From Halorubrum sp. Atlit-26R (lineage in GTDB: Archaea; Halobacteriota; Halobacteria; Halobacteriales; Haloferacaceae): a DNA stretch of 64,000 nucleotides. Shown here piece after piece: positions 44,861 through 53,740 of the stretch. The stretch is from contig NZ_QPLT01000002.1 of the NCBI RefSeq assembly GCF_003666015.1, positions 124,001 through 188,000 of the forward strand, written 5' to 3'. Position numbers and translations under genes: made by a program. The notes below the pieces were generated by a model that was not told where the DNA came from, ran no database searches, and saw only the letters and a list, made by a program, of their open reading frames with translations. Positions within the stretch are counted from its first letter, which is position 1, and each line of letters begins with the position of its first letter.

Positions 44861-45979
44861 CTACAGTTCCCGCTCGGCGATCCCGGTATAAATCCGGTAA
44901 CAGCGGTCGAGGACGTCGAGGCTCGCGCTCTCGGTGTCCGTGTGCGCCTCCCCGGGCTCGGAGGCGCCGCAGACGAGGCAGTCGGTGCCGGCCTCCGCGA
45001 GCCATCCCGCGTCGGTCGCGTGCGGCTTGGTGACGTGTTCGGGCGCGTCGGGGCCGCGCTCGTCGTGGACCCCGCGGGCGACGTCGAGGGCGGCGTCGGC
45101 GAACGCCGCGTCGCCGCAGGCCATCGGCGGGAGGTCCTGGTCGACGACGAGCTCGACGCCCGACGTCGCGTCGGCGACGCCCGCGAGGTCGGCGCGGCCG
45201 CCCGGCACGGTGCGCTCGTCGATCGTCGCCTCGCAGCGCTCGGGGATGACGTTCCACGTCTCGCCGCCGTCGACGATCGTGACCGCGAGCGACCCCGACA
45301 CGTCGTTTCCGAGGACAGTCGCCTCCGGGACTTCGAGGTCGCGGACCGCGTCGATGGCGTCGCAGGCGCGGTAGATGGCGTTCACGCCCGCCTCCGGCTC
45401 CGAGGCGTGCGCGGCCTCCCCGCGCGCGACGAGCCGCGACCCGCGGCGCCCGCGGTGCGCGACGACGACGTCCGTGACGCCCGGCTTCGAGTAGTTCGTC
45501 GACCCCTCCGCGACGACCGCCCGATCGGGCGCGAACCCGGCGTCGATGGCGTGGCGCGCCCCCTCTCCGCCGACCTCCTCGCCGACGAACGAGGCGAATA
45601 TCAGTTCCCGGTCCGCGGGCGGCGTCGCGTCCCTGAACGCGCACATCGCGGCCGCGACCGACCCCTTCATGTCGGCGGTTCCGCGGCCGTAGATACGGCC
45701 GTCGCGGCGCTCGACCACGTACTCACCGTTGAGCCCGTCGCCGGTCGTCTGTTCGGGCGCCGGCGGGACCACGTCGTGGTGACCGACCAGCGCGAGCGAG
45801 TCGGCGTCCGGGTCGCCGGTCGCGCCCTTGAGCGCGAGCACGTTGCCGGCGTCGTCGCGCTCGACCCTCGCGTCCGTCTCCGCGCGCAGCCACTCCTCGA
45901 TCGCGTCGCCCGCGGCCGTCTCGTCCTCGTGGGAGGGGATCGAGACGAGCCGCTCGGTCAGGTCCGCGAGTTCGTCCAT
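44861..45979 (-). CDS. M20-family peptidase/deacylase (ArgE/DapE-like)
   Basis: 372-aa zinc amidohydrolase of the ArgE/DapE/ACY1 group. Metal ligands are seen in LALVGHHDVVP (His, Asp), GRGTADMKGSVAA (Asp), FVGEEVGGEGARHA (Glu-Glu), VAEGSTN and the C-terminal GEAHTDTES (His). Substrate is unknown: N-acetyl-ornithine, succinyl-diaminopimelate or a peptide are possible. The ATG at 45979 is favoured by a CTTAAG box at 46003-46008. An upstream GTG at 46000 would add seven residues. Confidence 0.85.
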   Translation of the reverse strand: MDELADLTERLVSIPSHEDETAAGDAIEEWLRAETDARVERDDAGNVLALKGATGDPDADSLALVGHHDVVPPAPEQTTGDGLNGEYVVERRDGRIYGRGTADMKGSVAAAMCAFRDATPPADRELIFASFVGEEVGGEGARHAIDAGFAPDRAVVAEGSTNYSKPGVTDVVVAHRGRRGSRLVARGEAAHASEPEAGVNAIYRACDAIDAVRDLEVPEATVLGNDVSGSLAVTIVDGGETWNVIPERCEATIDERTVPGGRADLAGVADATSGVELVVDQDLPPMACGDAAFADAALDVARGVHDERGPDAPEHVTKPHATDAGWLAEAGTDCLVCGASEPGEAHTDTESASLDVLDRCYRIYTGIAEREL

Positions 45980-46002
45980 GCCACCAGTGGCGGGCGTCAC
46001 CG

Positions 46003-46008
46003 CTTAAG
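46003..46008 (-). promoter_or_regulatory. TATA-like box of M20 gene
   Basis: CTTAAG about 26 nt upstream of the ATG at 45979. Confidence 0.45.
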
Positions 46009-46048
46009 CGCGTCCCTCGCGGCGAAGCGGGCGGGGCGCGAGCCCGCC

Positions 46049-46333
46049 TCAGGTCGTGAACAGTTCGGTGTCGTCGGGCACGGCGAACAGTCCCAGTCGG
46101 ACGCCAGCGTCGAGCCACCCGTATCCGTACGAGTAGGACGCGAGCGCGTTCACCGAGTCGCCGTCCGCGCGGAAGTGGCGGCCGTCGTCGAGGTACGACT
46201 CGGCCATCTCGGTCACGTCGGCCGCGGCCTCGCCGAGCGGCGTGTCGGCCGGCGGGCGCGGCTCGGCGACGGAGAGGGCGTCCGCGAGCATCCGCTCGTA
46301 GCGGTCCGTCTTCTCCTCCAAGTCGGCGGGCAT
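46049..46333 (-). CDS. DUF357 family protein
   Basis: 94-aa all-helical archaeal protein. The sequence EEKTDRYERMLADALSVAE, AESYLDDGRHFRADGDSVNALASYSYGYGWLDAGVRLGLF matches DUF357. The function is unknown; members are small archaeal proteins. It is divergent from the next membrane gene and probably separate from the M20 gene, which follows in the same direction 69 bp away. Confidence 0.8.
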   Translation of the reverse strand: MPADLEEKTDRYERMLADALSVAEPRPPADTPLGEAAADVTEMAESYLDDGRHFRADGDSVNALASYSYGYGWLDAGVRLGLFAVPDDTELFTT

Positions 46334-46411
46334 GCGACGTGCTTCCCGCGAGCGAACAAAAAGGTCGTCGGGTAGCGAGGTTTATGTTCGACGCGGCCGG
46401 GACACGAGACG

Positions 46412-47278
46412 ATGCCCTCCGATGGATCGCCCGAGGTCGACCCCAGCCCGTCGCGCCCGCTGGACCCCACCGGTCGCGGGGCGCTCGCGCTCGTGGTCGC
46501 GACGAACCTCCTCCCGCTCGCCGGCGTCGTCGCGTTCGACTGGCGGGTCGGCGAGCTGCTCGCGGTGTACTGGATCGAGGTCGTCGTGATGGTGTTGGCG
46601 TACAGCGTCGCCGCGCTGTTCGCGGAGCGGCCGATCGACCTGGACGACCGCTCGTTCTACGTCGTCGGCTACTCGGAGAACACGGAGCTCGACGAGGAGC
46701 GGTGGGAAGCCGACCCGGAGCCGATCCGCCTCGTCTCGTGGCTCCCGCCGATCTACCGCCGGAACGTCGGGGTGGTCGTCCGCTCGCTCGGCGTCTTCTA
46801 CTTCGTCGCCTTCCCGCTTCTCGGCGTGGGCCTCGACGCCGTCTCGTACGTCACGCCCACCGTCGGGTTCGCCGCCGTCGGCGTCTGTCTGGCGCAGATC
46901 GCGGAGGTGCGCCGCGAGTTCTTCGCCGAACGCGCGTACGAGGAGCAGTCGCCGTACATGGTCGTCGAGGCCGCACAGCGCGTCGTCTTCTTCTATATCG
47001 TCATCGGGATGCTGGCCGTCCCCGCCGTCACGGTCGCACTGCTCGCGGTCCAAGCGCTCGCGGGGTCGGGCGCGTTCGACGCGGTCGCCGCGGTCGTCGG
47101 TCCCGGGGCGATCCTCCTCCCGTACCTCCTCCCGATCGCGTTCGCGAAGGCGACCGTCGAGTGGAGTCGGCGGCGGGCGTTCCACGAGTCCGACCCCGAC
47201 GGAATCGCGACGTGGTTCACGGGCGAGGACCCTCGACGGGAGTGGAAAAAGGAAGAGGAGTCCGCCGGCGACTGGTGA
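46412..47278 (+). CDS. DUF6498-like integral membrane protein
   Basis: 288-aa protein with about six to seven TM helices (ALALVVATNLLPLAGVVAF, ELLAVYWIEVVVMVLAYSVAALF, VGVVVRSLGVFYFVAFPLLGVGL, VVFFYIVIGMLAVPAVTVALLAVQ). YWIE with an ELL...YW motif is characteristic of DUF6498. The C-terminus is charged. Function unknown. The nearest downstream gene, rnp3, begins 66 bp later on the same strand. Confidence 0.75.
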   Translation: MPSDGSPEVDPSPSRPLDPTGRGALALVVATNLLPLAGVVAFDWRVGELLAVYWIEVVVMVLAYSVAALFAERPIDLDDRSFYVVGYSENTELDEERWEADPEPIRLVSWLPPIYRRNVGVVVRSLGVFYFVAFPLLGVGLDAVSYVTPTVGFAAVGVCLAQIAEVRREFFAERAYEEQSPYMVVEAAQRVVFFYIVIGMLAVPAVTVALLAVQALAGSGAFDAVAAVVGPGAILLPYLLPIAFAKATVEWSRRRAFHESDPDGIATWFTGEDPRREWKKEEESAGDW

Positions 47279-47344
47279 CGGGAGGGCTCGGCGCGCGGCG
47301 CCCGAAGCGCAACGCCGATACGCCCGGCCGCGAAACGAAGGGCC

Positions 47345-48118
47345 ATGTACGAGGCCGTTCACGCCTACCCCGACGGGGAGGCGACCGTCGCGCGCCACGC
47401 CGCGACCGCCGCGCGGCACGGCTACGACGGGATTGTGGTGCGGTCGCGCGACGCGCTGGATCCGGCCGGCAACGGAGGGAAATCCCCCGGAGACCGCGGC
47501 TCGATCGCGGCGGACCGCGACGAGAGCCCCGTCCGCGATCCGGACGCGCTCCGCGAGGAGTACGGGATCGACGTCGTCGACGCGGTCGAGATCGACGCCG
47601 ACGACCCGACGAGCGCATCGGGCGCGGTCGGGAACTACCGCTCCGACCGGACCGTGGTCTGCGTCGTCGGGGGCGACGACGCCCTGAACCGCTTCGCGGT
47701 CGAGCAGGCGCGCGTCGACGTGCTCGTCCGCCCGACGGCGGACGGCGGCGACTTCAACCACGTCCTCGCGAAGGCGGCGCGCGACAACGGCGTCCGCGTC
47801 GAGTTCGACTTCGGACCGGTTCTGCGCGCGACGGGCGGGAAGCGCGTCCGCGCGCTCGCCGACCTCCGGAAGCTCCGCGAGATCGTCGGCCACTACGACG
47901 CGCCGTACGTCGTGAGCGCGAACGCGCGCTCGCACCTCGAACTCCGCGCGCCCCGCAAGCTGGTCGCGGTCGGCGAGGCGATCGGATTCGACGCCGAGGC
48001 CGTCCGCGAGGGGCTCCGGGCGTGGGGCGACCTCGTCGAGCGCAACCGGGAGCGCCGCTCCGAGGCCTTCATAGAGCCGGGGGTCCGACGTGGGAGGTAT
48101 GAAGAAGACGGTTGCTGA
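47345..48118 (+). CDS. rnp3: Ribonuclease P protein component 3 (Rpp30)
   Basis: 257-aa TIM-barrel subunit of archaeal RNase P, which with Rnp2 (Pop5) supports tRNA 5' processing. It begins MYEAVHAYPDGEATVARHAATAARHGYDGIVVRS and has VEFDFGPVLRATGGKRVRALADLRKLREIVGHYDAPYVVSANARSHLELRAPRKL, the classic Rpp30 block. An acidic, Ser/Gly-rich insert sits near residues 40-65. The C-terminus overlaps the methyltransferase gene by 20 bp. Confidence 0.92.
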   Translation: MYEAVHAYPDGEATVARHAATAARHGYDGIVVRSRDALDPAGNGGKSPGDRGSIAADRDESPVRDPDALREEYGIDVVDAVEIDADDPTSASGAVGNYRSDRTVVCVVGGDDALNRFAVEQARVDVLVRPTADGGDFNHVLAKAARDNGVRVEFDFGPVLRATGGKRVRALADLRKLREIVGHYDAPYVVSANARSHLELRAPRKLVAVGEAIGFDAEAVREGLRAWGDLVERNRERRSEAFIEPGVRRGRYEEDGC

Positions 48119-48722
48119 GCACGCCGAGCGGTTCTCCGAGAAGGCGGCGGCGTACGACGACTCGAAGAGCGACGAGTACCACGCCTGCGCGAGCCTCGTG
48201 ATCGAGCACGCCGCGCCCGAGCCGGACGACGTCGTCCTCGACTTGGGCGCGGGCACGGGCGCCATCGCGCTCGCGGTCGCCGAGGACGCAGAGCGCGTCC
48301 TCGCGCGCGACATCAGCGAGGGGATGATGGAGGAGGGGCGCCGGAAGGCGGAGGAGCGCGGGCTCGACGACGTCGAGTTCGCGTACGGCGAGTTCCGCGA
48401 CCCCGGGCTCGACCCGGACAGGCGGGTCGACGTCGTCACGTCGAACTTCGCGCTCCACCACCTCGCGGACGACGAGAAGCGCGAGGCGATCGGCGTGATG
48501 GCCGAGACGGGCGCGCGCCGGATAGTCCTCGGCGACGTGGCGTTCTTCGAGGAGCCGGACCCGGACGCCCCGTTCTACAGCCCCGAGGTCGACGACCCCG
48601 CGACGGTCGGGACGCTGGTCGAGGCGTTCACCGAGGAGGGGTTCGCCGTGACCGCGGTCGAGCGCGTCCACGACCAGGTGGCGGTGATCGTCGCCGAGCG
48701 GATCCGCGAGCTGCCGGCGTGA
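48099..48722 (+). CDS. Class I SAM-dependent methyltransferase
   Basis: 207-aa Rossmann-fold methyltransferase. Motif I is VVLDLGAGTGAIAL, followed by ARDISEGMMEEGRRKAEER and VVTSNFALHHL. Sequence is closest to the Methyltransf_11 group; its substrate is unknown. The ATG at 48099 overlaps rnp3, and rnp2 follows 10 bp after its stop. Its position between two RNase P subunit genes is conserved in my experience of haloarchaeal genomes, but its link to RNA is not shown here. Confidence 0.85.
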   Translation: MKKTVAEHAERFSEKAAAYDDSKSDEYHACASLVIEHAAPEPDDVVLDLGAGTGAIALAVAEDAERVLARDISEGMMEEGRRKAEERGLDDVEFAYGEFRDPGLDPDRRVDVVTSNFALHHLADDEKREAIGVMAETGARRIVLGDVAFFEEPDPDAPFYSPEVDDPATVGTLVEAFTEEGFAVTAVERVHDQVAVIVAERIRELPA

Positions 48723-48732
48723 GGGCCCTGTC

Positions 48733-49212
48733 GTGAAACACCTCCCCAAGCACCTCCGACCGCGCTGGCGGTACGTCGCGGTCGGAATCGAGACGTGGTC
48801 CGACGCGGAGATCGGCCGGCGGGCGTTCCAGCGCGCGCTGTGGTACAGCGCCGGCAACCTCCTCGGCGACGCGGGGAGCGCGGACGCCGACCTGACGCTG
48901 CTCTCGTTCGCGCACGCGGACGGGACCGGCGAGGCCGTCGTCCGCGTCAGGCACGGGCACGTCGACGACGCGCGCGCCGCGATCGCCTGCGTGAGCGAGG
49001 TCGACGGCGAGCCGGTCGGAATCCGCGTCAGAGGGATTTCGGGGACGGTGCGCGCCTGTGAGGAAAGATATATGGGTCGCGCGACCCCCAGTTCGACACA
49101 GCGAGACGTCGCGTTCGAGGGCGCCGAGCGGTCCGCGACCGTGCGCGGTGACGCGTGCGACGTGCGGGCCGAGTCGGGTCGCGTCGGCGCGACGACGTTC
49201 GACACCGAGTGA
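48733..49212 (+). CDS. rnp2: Ribonuclease P protein component 2 (Pop5)
   Basis: 159-aa Pop5-type RNase P subunit. It begins with a GTG at 48733 and reads MKHLPKHLRPRWRYVAVGIE, the standard start of archaeal Pop5, with ALWYSAGNLLGDAGSADADLTLLSF and VVRVRHGHVDDARAAIACV. The last ~45 residues are a lower-complexity tail. It is followed 4 bp later by psmA in the same operon. Confidence 0.9.
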   Translation: MKHLPKHLRPRWRYVAVGIETWSDAEIGRRAFQRALWYSAGNLLGDAGSADADLTLLSFAHADGTGEAVVRVRHGHVDDARAAIACVSEVDGEPVGIRVRGISGTVRACEERYMGRATPSSTQRDVAFEGAERSATVRGDACDVRAESGRVGATTFDTE

Positions 49213-49216
49213 TATC

Positions 49217-49999
49217 ATGCAGGGCCAATCCCAACAGCAGGCGTACGACCGCGGCATCACAATCTTCTCTCCGGACGGCCGACTCTACCAGGTCGAGTAC
49301 GCCCGGGAGGCGGTGAAACGAGGGACGGCGAGCGTCGGGATCCGCGCCGAGGACGGGGTCGTCCTCGCGGCCGACAAGCGCGCCCGGTCCCCCCTGATGG
49401 AGCCGGAGAGCATCGAGAAGCTCCACAAGGCCGACGACCACGTCGGCGTCGCGAGCGCGGGCCACGTCGCGGACGCCCGCCAGCTCATCGACTTCGCGCG
49501 CCGACAGGCGCAGATCAACCAGCTCCGCTACGGCGAGCCGGTCGGGATCGAGACGCTGACGAAGAACATCACCGACCACATCCAGCAGTACACGCAGGTC
49601 GGCGGCGCGCGCCCCTTCGGCGTCGCGCTCATCGTCGGCGGCGTCGAGAACGGCGAGCCGCGCCTGTTCGAGACGGACCCCTCCGGCACCCCCTACGAGT
49701 GGCAGGCGCTCTCGATCGGGTCGGACCGCAGCGACCTCCGCGACTACCTCGAAGAGGAGTACGAGGAGGGTATCTCCACGGACGAGGCGGTCGGGCTCGC
49801 GCTCGACACCCTCGCCCAGTCGAACGACGGCGAGCTGTCCCCCGACGGCGTCGGCGTCGCGACGATCACCGTCGACGACCCGCAGTACAGCGAGCGCCCC
49901 GCTGACGAGATCGAGGCGATCCTCGACGAGCGAGACCTCCTCCCGGCCGACGAAGACGAGGAGGCGGCGGACGACGACGCCACGGACGGCGAGGAATAA
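49217..49999 (+). CDS. psmA: Proteasome subunit alpha
   Basis: 260-aa outer-ring subunit of the archaeal 20S proteasome. The N-terminal gate helix QAYDRGITIFSPDGRLYQVEYAREAV is perfect for the family; RGTASVGIRAEDGVVLAADKRA follows. There is no propeptide or catalytic Thr, as expected for alpha subunits. The C-terminus has an acidic tail (PADEDEEAADDDATDGEE). It is last in the rnp3-MT-rnp2-psmA run, a known euryarchaeal neighbourhood. Confidence 0.95.
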   Translation: MQGQSQQQAYDRGITIFSPDGRLYQVEYAREAVKRGTASVGIRAEDGVVLAADKRARSPLMEPESIEKLHKADDHVGVASAGHVADARQLIDFARRQAQINQLRYGEPVGIETLTKNITDHIQQYTQVGGARPFGVALIVGGVENGEPRLFETDPSGTPYEWQALSIGSDRSDLRDYLEEEYEEGISTDEAVGLALDTLAQSNDGELSPDGVGVATITVDDPQYSERPADEIEAILDERDLLPADEDEEAADDDATDGEE

Positions 50000-50053
50000 C
50001 GCGTCCGTTCGCTCTCGGTCGACGGCGACGTTTCGCCGCCGGTCGGGAGAGTT

Positions 50054-50920
50054 ATGCCCTCGGAGACTGACCGGAGAGGCGTGCAGAAGACGGCACTCAT
50101 CACCGGCTGTTCCTCGGGCATCGGCCGCGCCGCGGCGCACGCGTTCCTCGACGAGGGATGGACCGTGTACGCCACCGCGCGGAACCCCGCGGACGTCGAG
50201 GCGCTCGGCGAGGCGGGCTGTGAGCTCGCCACGCTCGACGTCACCGATCAGGACGACGTCGACCGCGTCGTGGACCGCGTCTTAGACGAGGAGGGCGCGA
50301 TCGACGCGCTGATCAACAACGCCGGCTACGGCCAGTTCGGACCGGTCGAGGACGTCACCACGGACCGCGTCCGCGACCAGTTCGACGTGAACGTGTACGG
50401 CCCGCACCGGCTGATCCGCGCGGTCCTCCCCGCGATGCGCCGCGAGCGCGACGGCACCATCGTCAACGTCTCGTCGGTCGCGGGCCGGGTGTCGATGCCC
50501 GGCGGCGGCGTGTACAGCGGGTCGAAGTTCGCCCTCGAAGCGATGTCGGACGCGCTCCGCAACGAGGTCGCGGACCTCGGGATCGACGTGGTCGTCGTCG
50601 AGCCCGGCCCCGTGAAGACGAACTTCTCGAAGCGTGCGGAGCGGGAGGCCGACCCCGACGAGCGCGAGGGGATCGATCGGACCGACGCGTACGACGAGTT
50701 CTACGCGATGTTCGAGGACGCGAAGCTGATCGGCGGCGATGGGCCCGGCGCGGTCGAGCCGGAACTCGTCGCGGACGCCATCTACGACGCCGCGAGCGCG
50801 ACGCAACCCCCGGCGCGCGTCCAGCCCGGCACCGTCGCGCGCGTCGGCGTCCTCGCGCGGTTCCTCCCCGACGCGCTGCTCGACAAGGCGTACGGGGTCG
50901 TCAGGAACTTCACGTCCTAA
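50054..50920 (+). CDS. Short-chain dehydrogenase/reductase
   Basis: 288-aa SDR. Dinucleotide loop TALITGCSSGIGRAAAHAF, NNAG motif LINNAGYGQFGPVED, active-site Ser (NVSSVAG) and Tyr-x3-Lys in YSGSKFALEA. The GCSSGIG loop places it among classical NADP-dependent SDRs. Substrate unknown. It is probably separate from psmA (54-bp gap). Confidence 0.88.
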   Translation: MPSETDRRGVQKTALITGCSSGIGRAAAHAFLDEGWTVYATARNPADVEALGEAGCELATLDVTDQDDVDRVVDRVLDEEGAIDALINNAGYGQFGPVEDVTTDRVRDQFDVNVYGPHRLIRAVLPAMRRERDGTIVNVSSVAGRVSMPGGGVYSGSKFALEAMSDALRNEVADLGIDVVVVEPGPVKTNFSKRAEREADPDEREGIDRTDAYDEFYAMFEDAKLIGGDGPGAVEPELVADAIYDAASATQPPARVQPGTVARVGVLARFLPDALLDKAYGVVRNFTS

Positions 50921-50928
50921 GCGGCCGG

Positions 50929-51468
50929 CTACTCAGCGTCGCCGAGGCCCCCGGCGTCGACCGCGAACGGGCTCTCTCCCTCCCGCCAGTCCCAGCCCGG
51001 GAGCCGCGTCTGAAACCCGGCGGCGAGCGCGGCGTCGAGGTCGTCAGCGCCGGCGGTCCCGGCGCCGCGCTCGTCCCCGTCGACCTCGGTCGCGGTCGCG
51101 TCCCGGTCCACGTAGAGGTCGGCGACGTGGAACGTCGCCTGCGCGAGCAGCGAGAGCGGGCGCCCGCCCGCTATCGTCGCGGCCAGTTCTCGACCGAGGA
51201 CCTCGTCGACGACGAAGCCGGGGTAGTCGCCCTCGACGTCGAGATCGCGCAGGAGCCCGACGCAGGCCGCGACGTTGACCGCGACCTCGCCGTCGGCGAA
51301 GACGGCGTCGACCTCCCGGCGGTACGCGTCGGGCGCCACCGGGTCGACCTCCGTCTCGAAGAGCCGGCCGAGGCGGTCGCGGGTGTCGTTGAGTATCGGG
51401 ACGATCACGTCCGCGCGGTCGCGGACCCAGTCGCGTTCGTCGCGGACCGTCTGCGGCGTGACGCGCAT
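50929..51468 (-). CDS. Conserved haloarchaeal protein, unknown
   Basis: 179-aa acidic protein with mostly helical sequence (TPQTVRDERDWVRDRADVIVPILNDTRDRLGRLFETE, VNVAACVGLLRDLDVEGD, LLAQATFHVADLYVDRD). No signal peptide, TM segment or metal motif. It is convergent with the SDR gene (stop codons 8 bp apart). The ATG at 51468 is favoured. I do not recognise a family. Confidence 0.65.
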   Translation of the reverse strand: MRVTPQTVRDERDWVRDRADVIVPILNDTRDRLGRLFETEVDPVAPDAYRREVDAVFADGEVAVNVAACVGLLRDLDVEGDYPGFVVDEVLGRELAATIAGGRPLSLLAQATFHVADLYVDRDATATEVDGDERGAGTAGADDLDAALAAGFQTRLPGWDWREGESPFAVDAGGLGDAE

Positions 51469-51597
51469 GGACCGGATTGTGCCGCCTGCGGCTTGCCCTT
51501 TGCGAAGGCTTTTATAACGGCGGGGCAGTAGTCCGATCCAAGCGGGTTTTCGCTGGCTGTTCCCGCGCACGGAACCAGTACGGACAGTACTTCCACT

Positions 51598-51693
51598 ATG
51601 CCTACCCCGTCACGGTCGATCGATCGGCGGCGAGTCGCCGCGCGACGCGCGACGCGATTCGACGACGACGACGGCCTCGACGACCCGCAGTGA
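51598..51693 (+). CDS. Possible 31-aa upstream ORF of aCPSF1
   Basis: An ATG at 51598 opens 31 codons ending TGA at 51693, three bases before the aCPSF1 ATG. The product (MPTPSRSIDRRRVAARRATR, then FDDDDGLDDPQ) has basic and acidic halves. A TTTTATAAC box lies near 51510, about 90 nt upstream, so both could be on one leadered transcript. It may be a regulatory uORF or chance; no conservation was examined. Confidence 0.3.
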   Translation: MPTPSRSIDRRRVAARRATRFDDDDGLDDPQ

Positions 51694-51696
51694 GAT

Positions 51697-53622
51697 ATGA
51701 GTCAAGTCGACAAGCAACTCGATACGTTGAAATCCGAGATCGAACAGGAGATTCCGAACGACATCACGGTCACCGACGTGAAATACGAGGGGCCGGAGCT
51801 CGTCGTGTACACGCGCGACCCGAAGCGGTTCGCGGGCGACGGCGATCTCATCCGACGGCTCGCGTCGAAGCTCCGCAAGCGGATCACCGTCCGCCCGGAC
51901 CCGAGCGCCCTCTCGCCGCCGGCGCGGGCCGAAGAGCAGGTCCGCGAGGTGATCCCGGAGGAGGCCGGCGTCACGGACCTCGACTTCCACGAGGACACCG
52001 GCGAGGTCGTCATCGAGGCCGAGAAGCCCGGCATGGTGATCGGCCGCCGCGGCTCGACGCTCCGCGAGATCACCCAAGAGGTCGGCTGGACCCCCGAGGT
52101 CGTCCGGACGCCGCCGATCGAGTCCTCCACCGTCTCGAACGTCCGCGGCTTCCTGAAGAACGAGCGCGAGGAGCGCCGCGACATCCTCGAGCGCGTCGGC
52201 CGGCAGATCCACCGCGAGGAGATGTCCGACGACGAGTGGGTCCGGATCACGACGCTCGGCTGCTGCCGCGAGGTCGGCCGCGCGGCCTTCATCCTCTCGA
52301 CGCCCGAGACGCGGATCCTCATCGACTGCGGCGACAAGCCCGGCGCCGAGGGCGAGGTGCCGTACCTCCAGGTGCCCGAGGCGCTCGGCGCGGGCGCCGC
52401 GACCCTCGACGCGGTCGTGTTGACCCACGCCCACCTCGACCACTCGGCGCTGGTCCCGCTCCTCTTCAAGTACGGCTACGACGGCCCGATTTACACGACG
52501 GAGCCGACCCGCGACCTGATGGGCCTGCTCACGCTCGACTACCTCGACGTCGCCGCGAAGGACGGGCGGACGCCCCCCTACGAGTCCGCGCAGGTCCGCG
52601 ACGCGATCAAACACACCATCCCGCTGGAGTACGGCGACGTGACCGACGTGGCGCCGGACGTGAAGCTCACCTTCCACAACGCGGGCCACATCCTCGGCAG
52701 CGCGGTCACCCACTTCCACATCGGCGACGGCCTCTACAACGTCGCGTTCTCGGGGGACATCCACTACGAGGACACCCGCCTGTTCAACGGCGCCGTCAAC
52801 GACTTCCCGCGCGTCGAGACGCTCGTACTGGAGTCCACCTACGGCGGCCGCAACGACTACCAGACCGACCAGGAGGACTCCGAGGAGGCGCTCAAGGAGG
52901 TCATCAACGAGACGTACGAGCAGGGCGGGAAGGTCGTCATCCCCGCCTTCGCCGTTGGTCGCTCCCAAGAGATCATGCTCGTCTTGGAGGAGGCGATGCG
53001 CGAGGGCGAGATCCCGGAGATGCCCGTCCACCTCGACGGGATGATCTGGGAGGCGACCGCGATCCACACCACCTATCCCGAGTACCTCCGCGACGACCTC
53101 CGCGACCGCATCTTCCACGAGGACGAGAACCCGTTCCTCGCCGACCAGTTCAACCACATCGACGCCGGCGAGGACGAGCGGCAGGAGGTCGCCGACGGCG
53201 ACGAGTGTATCGTCATCTCCACCTCCGGGATGATCGAGGGCGGGCCGATCATGTCGTGGCTCCGCCACATCGGCCCCGACCCGGACTCGAACCTCGTCTT
53301 CGTCGGTTATCAGGCCCAGGGGACGCTCGGGCGCCGGATCCAGAACGGCTGGGACGAGATCCCGGTCGACGGCTGGGGCGGCGGGAGCCGCGGCGACACG
53401 CTCACCCTGGAGATGGGCACCGAGGTCGTCGACGGCTTCTCCGGCCACGCCGACCGACAGGGGTTAGAGAACTTCGTGAAGACGATGAATCCGCGCCCGG
53501 AGAAGGTGCTGTGCGTCCACGGGGACGAGAGTTCCGTTCAGGACCTCTCGTCCGCGTTGTACCACGACTACAACATGCGGACGTTCGCGCCGAAGAACCT
53601 GGAGACGTTCCGGTTCAAGTAG
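51697..53622 (+). CDS. aCPSF1 beta-CASP ribonuclease (transcription termination)
   Basis: 641-aa archaeal CPSF73-like nuclease; in archaea aCPSF1 cleaves at U-rich 3' ends and terminates transcription. KH-type domains form the N-terminus (about 1-145: VEKPGMVIGRRGSTLREI). The MBL core has THAHLDHSALVPLLFKYG, HNAGHILGSAV and FSGDIHYEDT. The beta-CASP domain (PAFAVGRSQEIMLVLEEAM, STSGMIEGGPIMSWLRHI) and the C-terminal MBL part (FSGHADRQGL) follow. Length is as expected. Confidence 0.95.
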   Translation: MSQVDKQLDTLKSEIEQEIPNDITVTDVKYEGPELVVYTRDPKRFAGDGDLIRRLASKLRKRITVRPDPSALSPPARAEEQVREVIPEEAGVTDLDFHEDTGEVVIEAEKPGMVIGRRGSTLREITQEVGWTPEVVRTPPIESSTVSNVRGFLKNEREERRDILERVGRQIHREEMSDDEWVRITTLGCCREVGRAAFILSTPETRILIDCGDKPGAEGEVPYLQVPEALGAGAATLDAVVLTHAHLDHSALVPLLFKYGYDGPIYTTEPTRDLMGLLTLDYLDVAAKDGRTPPYESAQVRDAIKHTIPLEYGDVTDVAPDVKLTFHNAGHILGSAVTHFHIGDGLYNVAFSGDIHYEDTRLFNGAVNDFPRVETLVLESTYGGRNDYQTDQEDSEEALKEVINETYEQGGKVVIPAFAVGRSQEIMLVLEEAMREGEIPEMPVHLDGMIWEATAIHTTYPEYLRDDLRDRIFHEDENPFLADQFNHIDAGEDERQEVADGDECIVISTSGMIEGGPIMSWLRHIGPDPDSNLVFVGYQAQGTLGRRIQNGWDEIPVDGWGGGSRGDTLTLEMGTEVVDGFSGHADRQGLENFVKTMNPRPEKVLCVHGDESSVQDLSSALYHDYNMRTFAPKNLETFRFK

Positions 53623-53711
53623 GCGCGCGACACCTCGCGTGGCGCTCCGTCGTGCCGTCGTCCGCCGACCCAAGGGGAATCGGCGGATCGACGACTATGA
53701 CATCGAAGTTA

Positions 53712-53719
53712 CTTTTACG
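53712..53719 (+). promoter_or_regulatory. TATA-like box of V4R-like gene
   Basis: CTTTTACG about 26 nt before the ATG at 53741. Confidence 0.45.
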
Positions 53720-53740
53720 ATCCGAACGGTCGGTTCGGTA

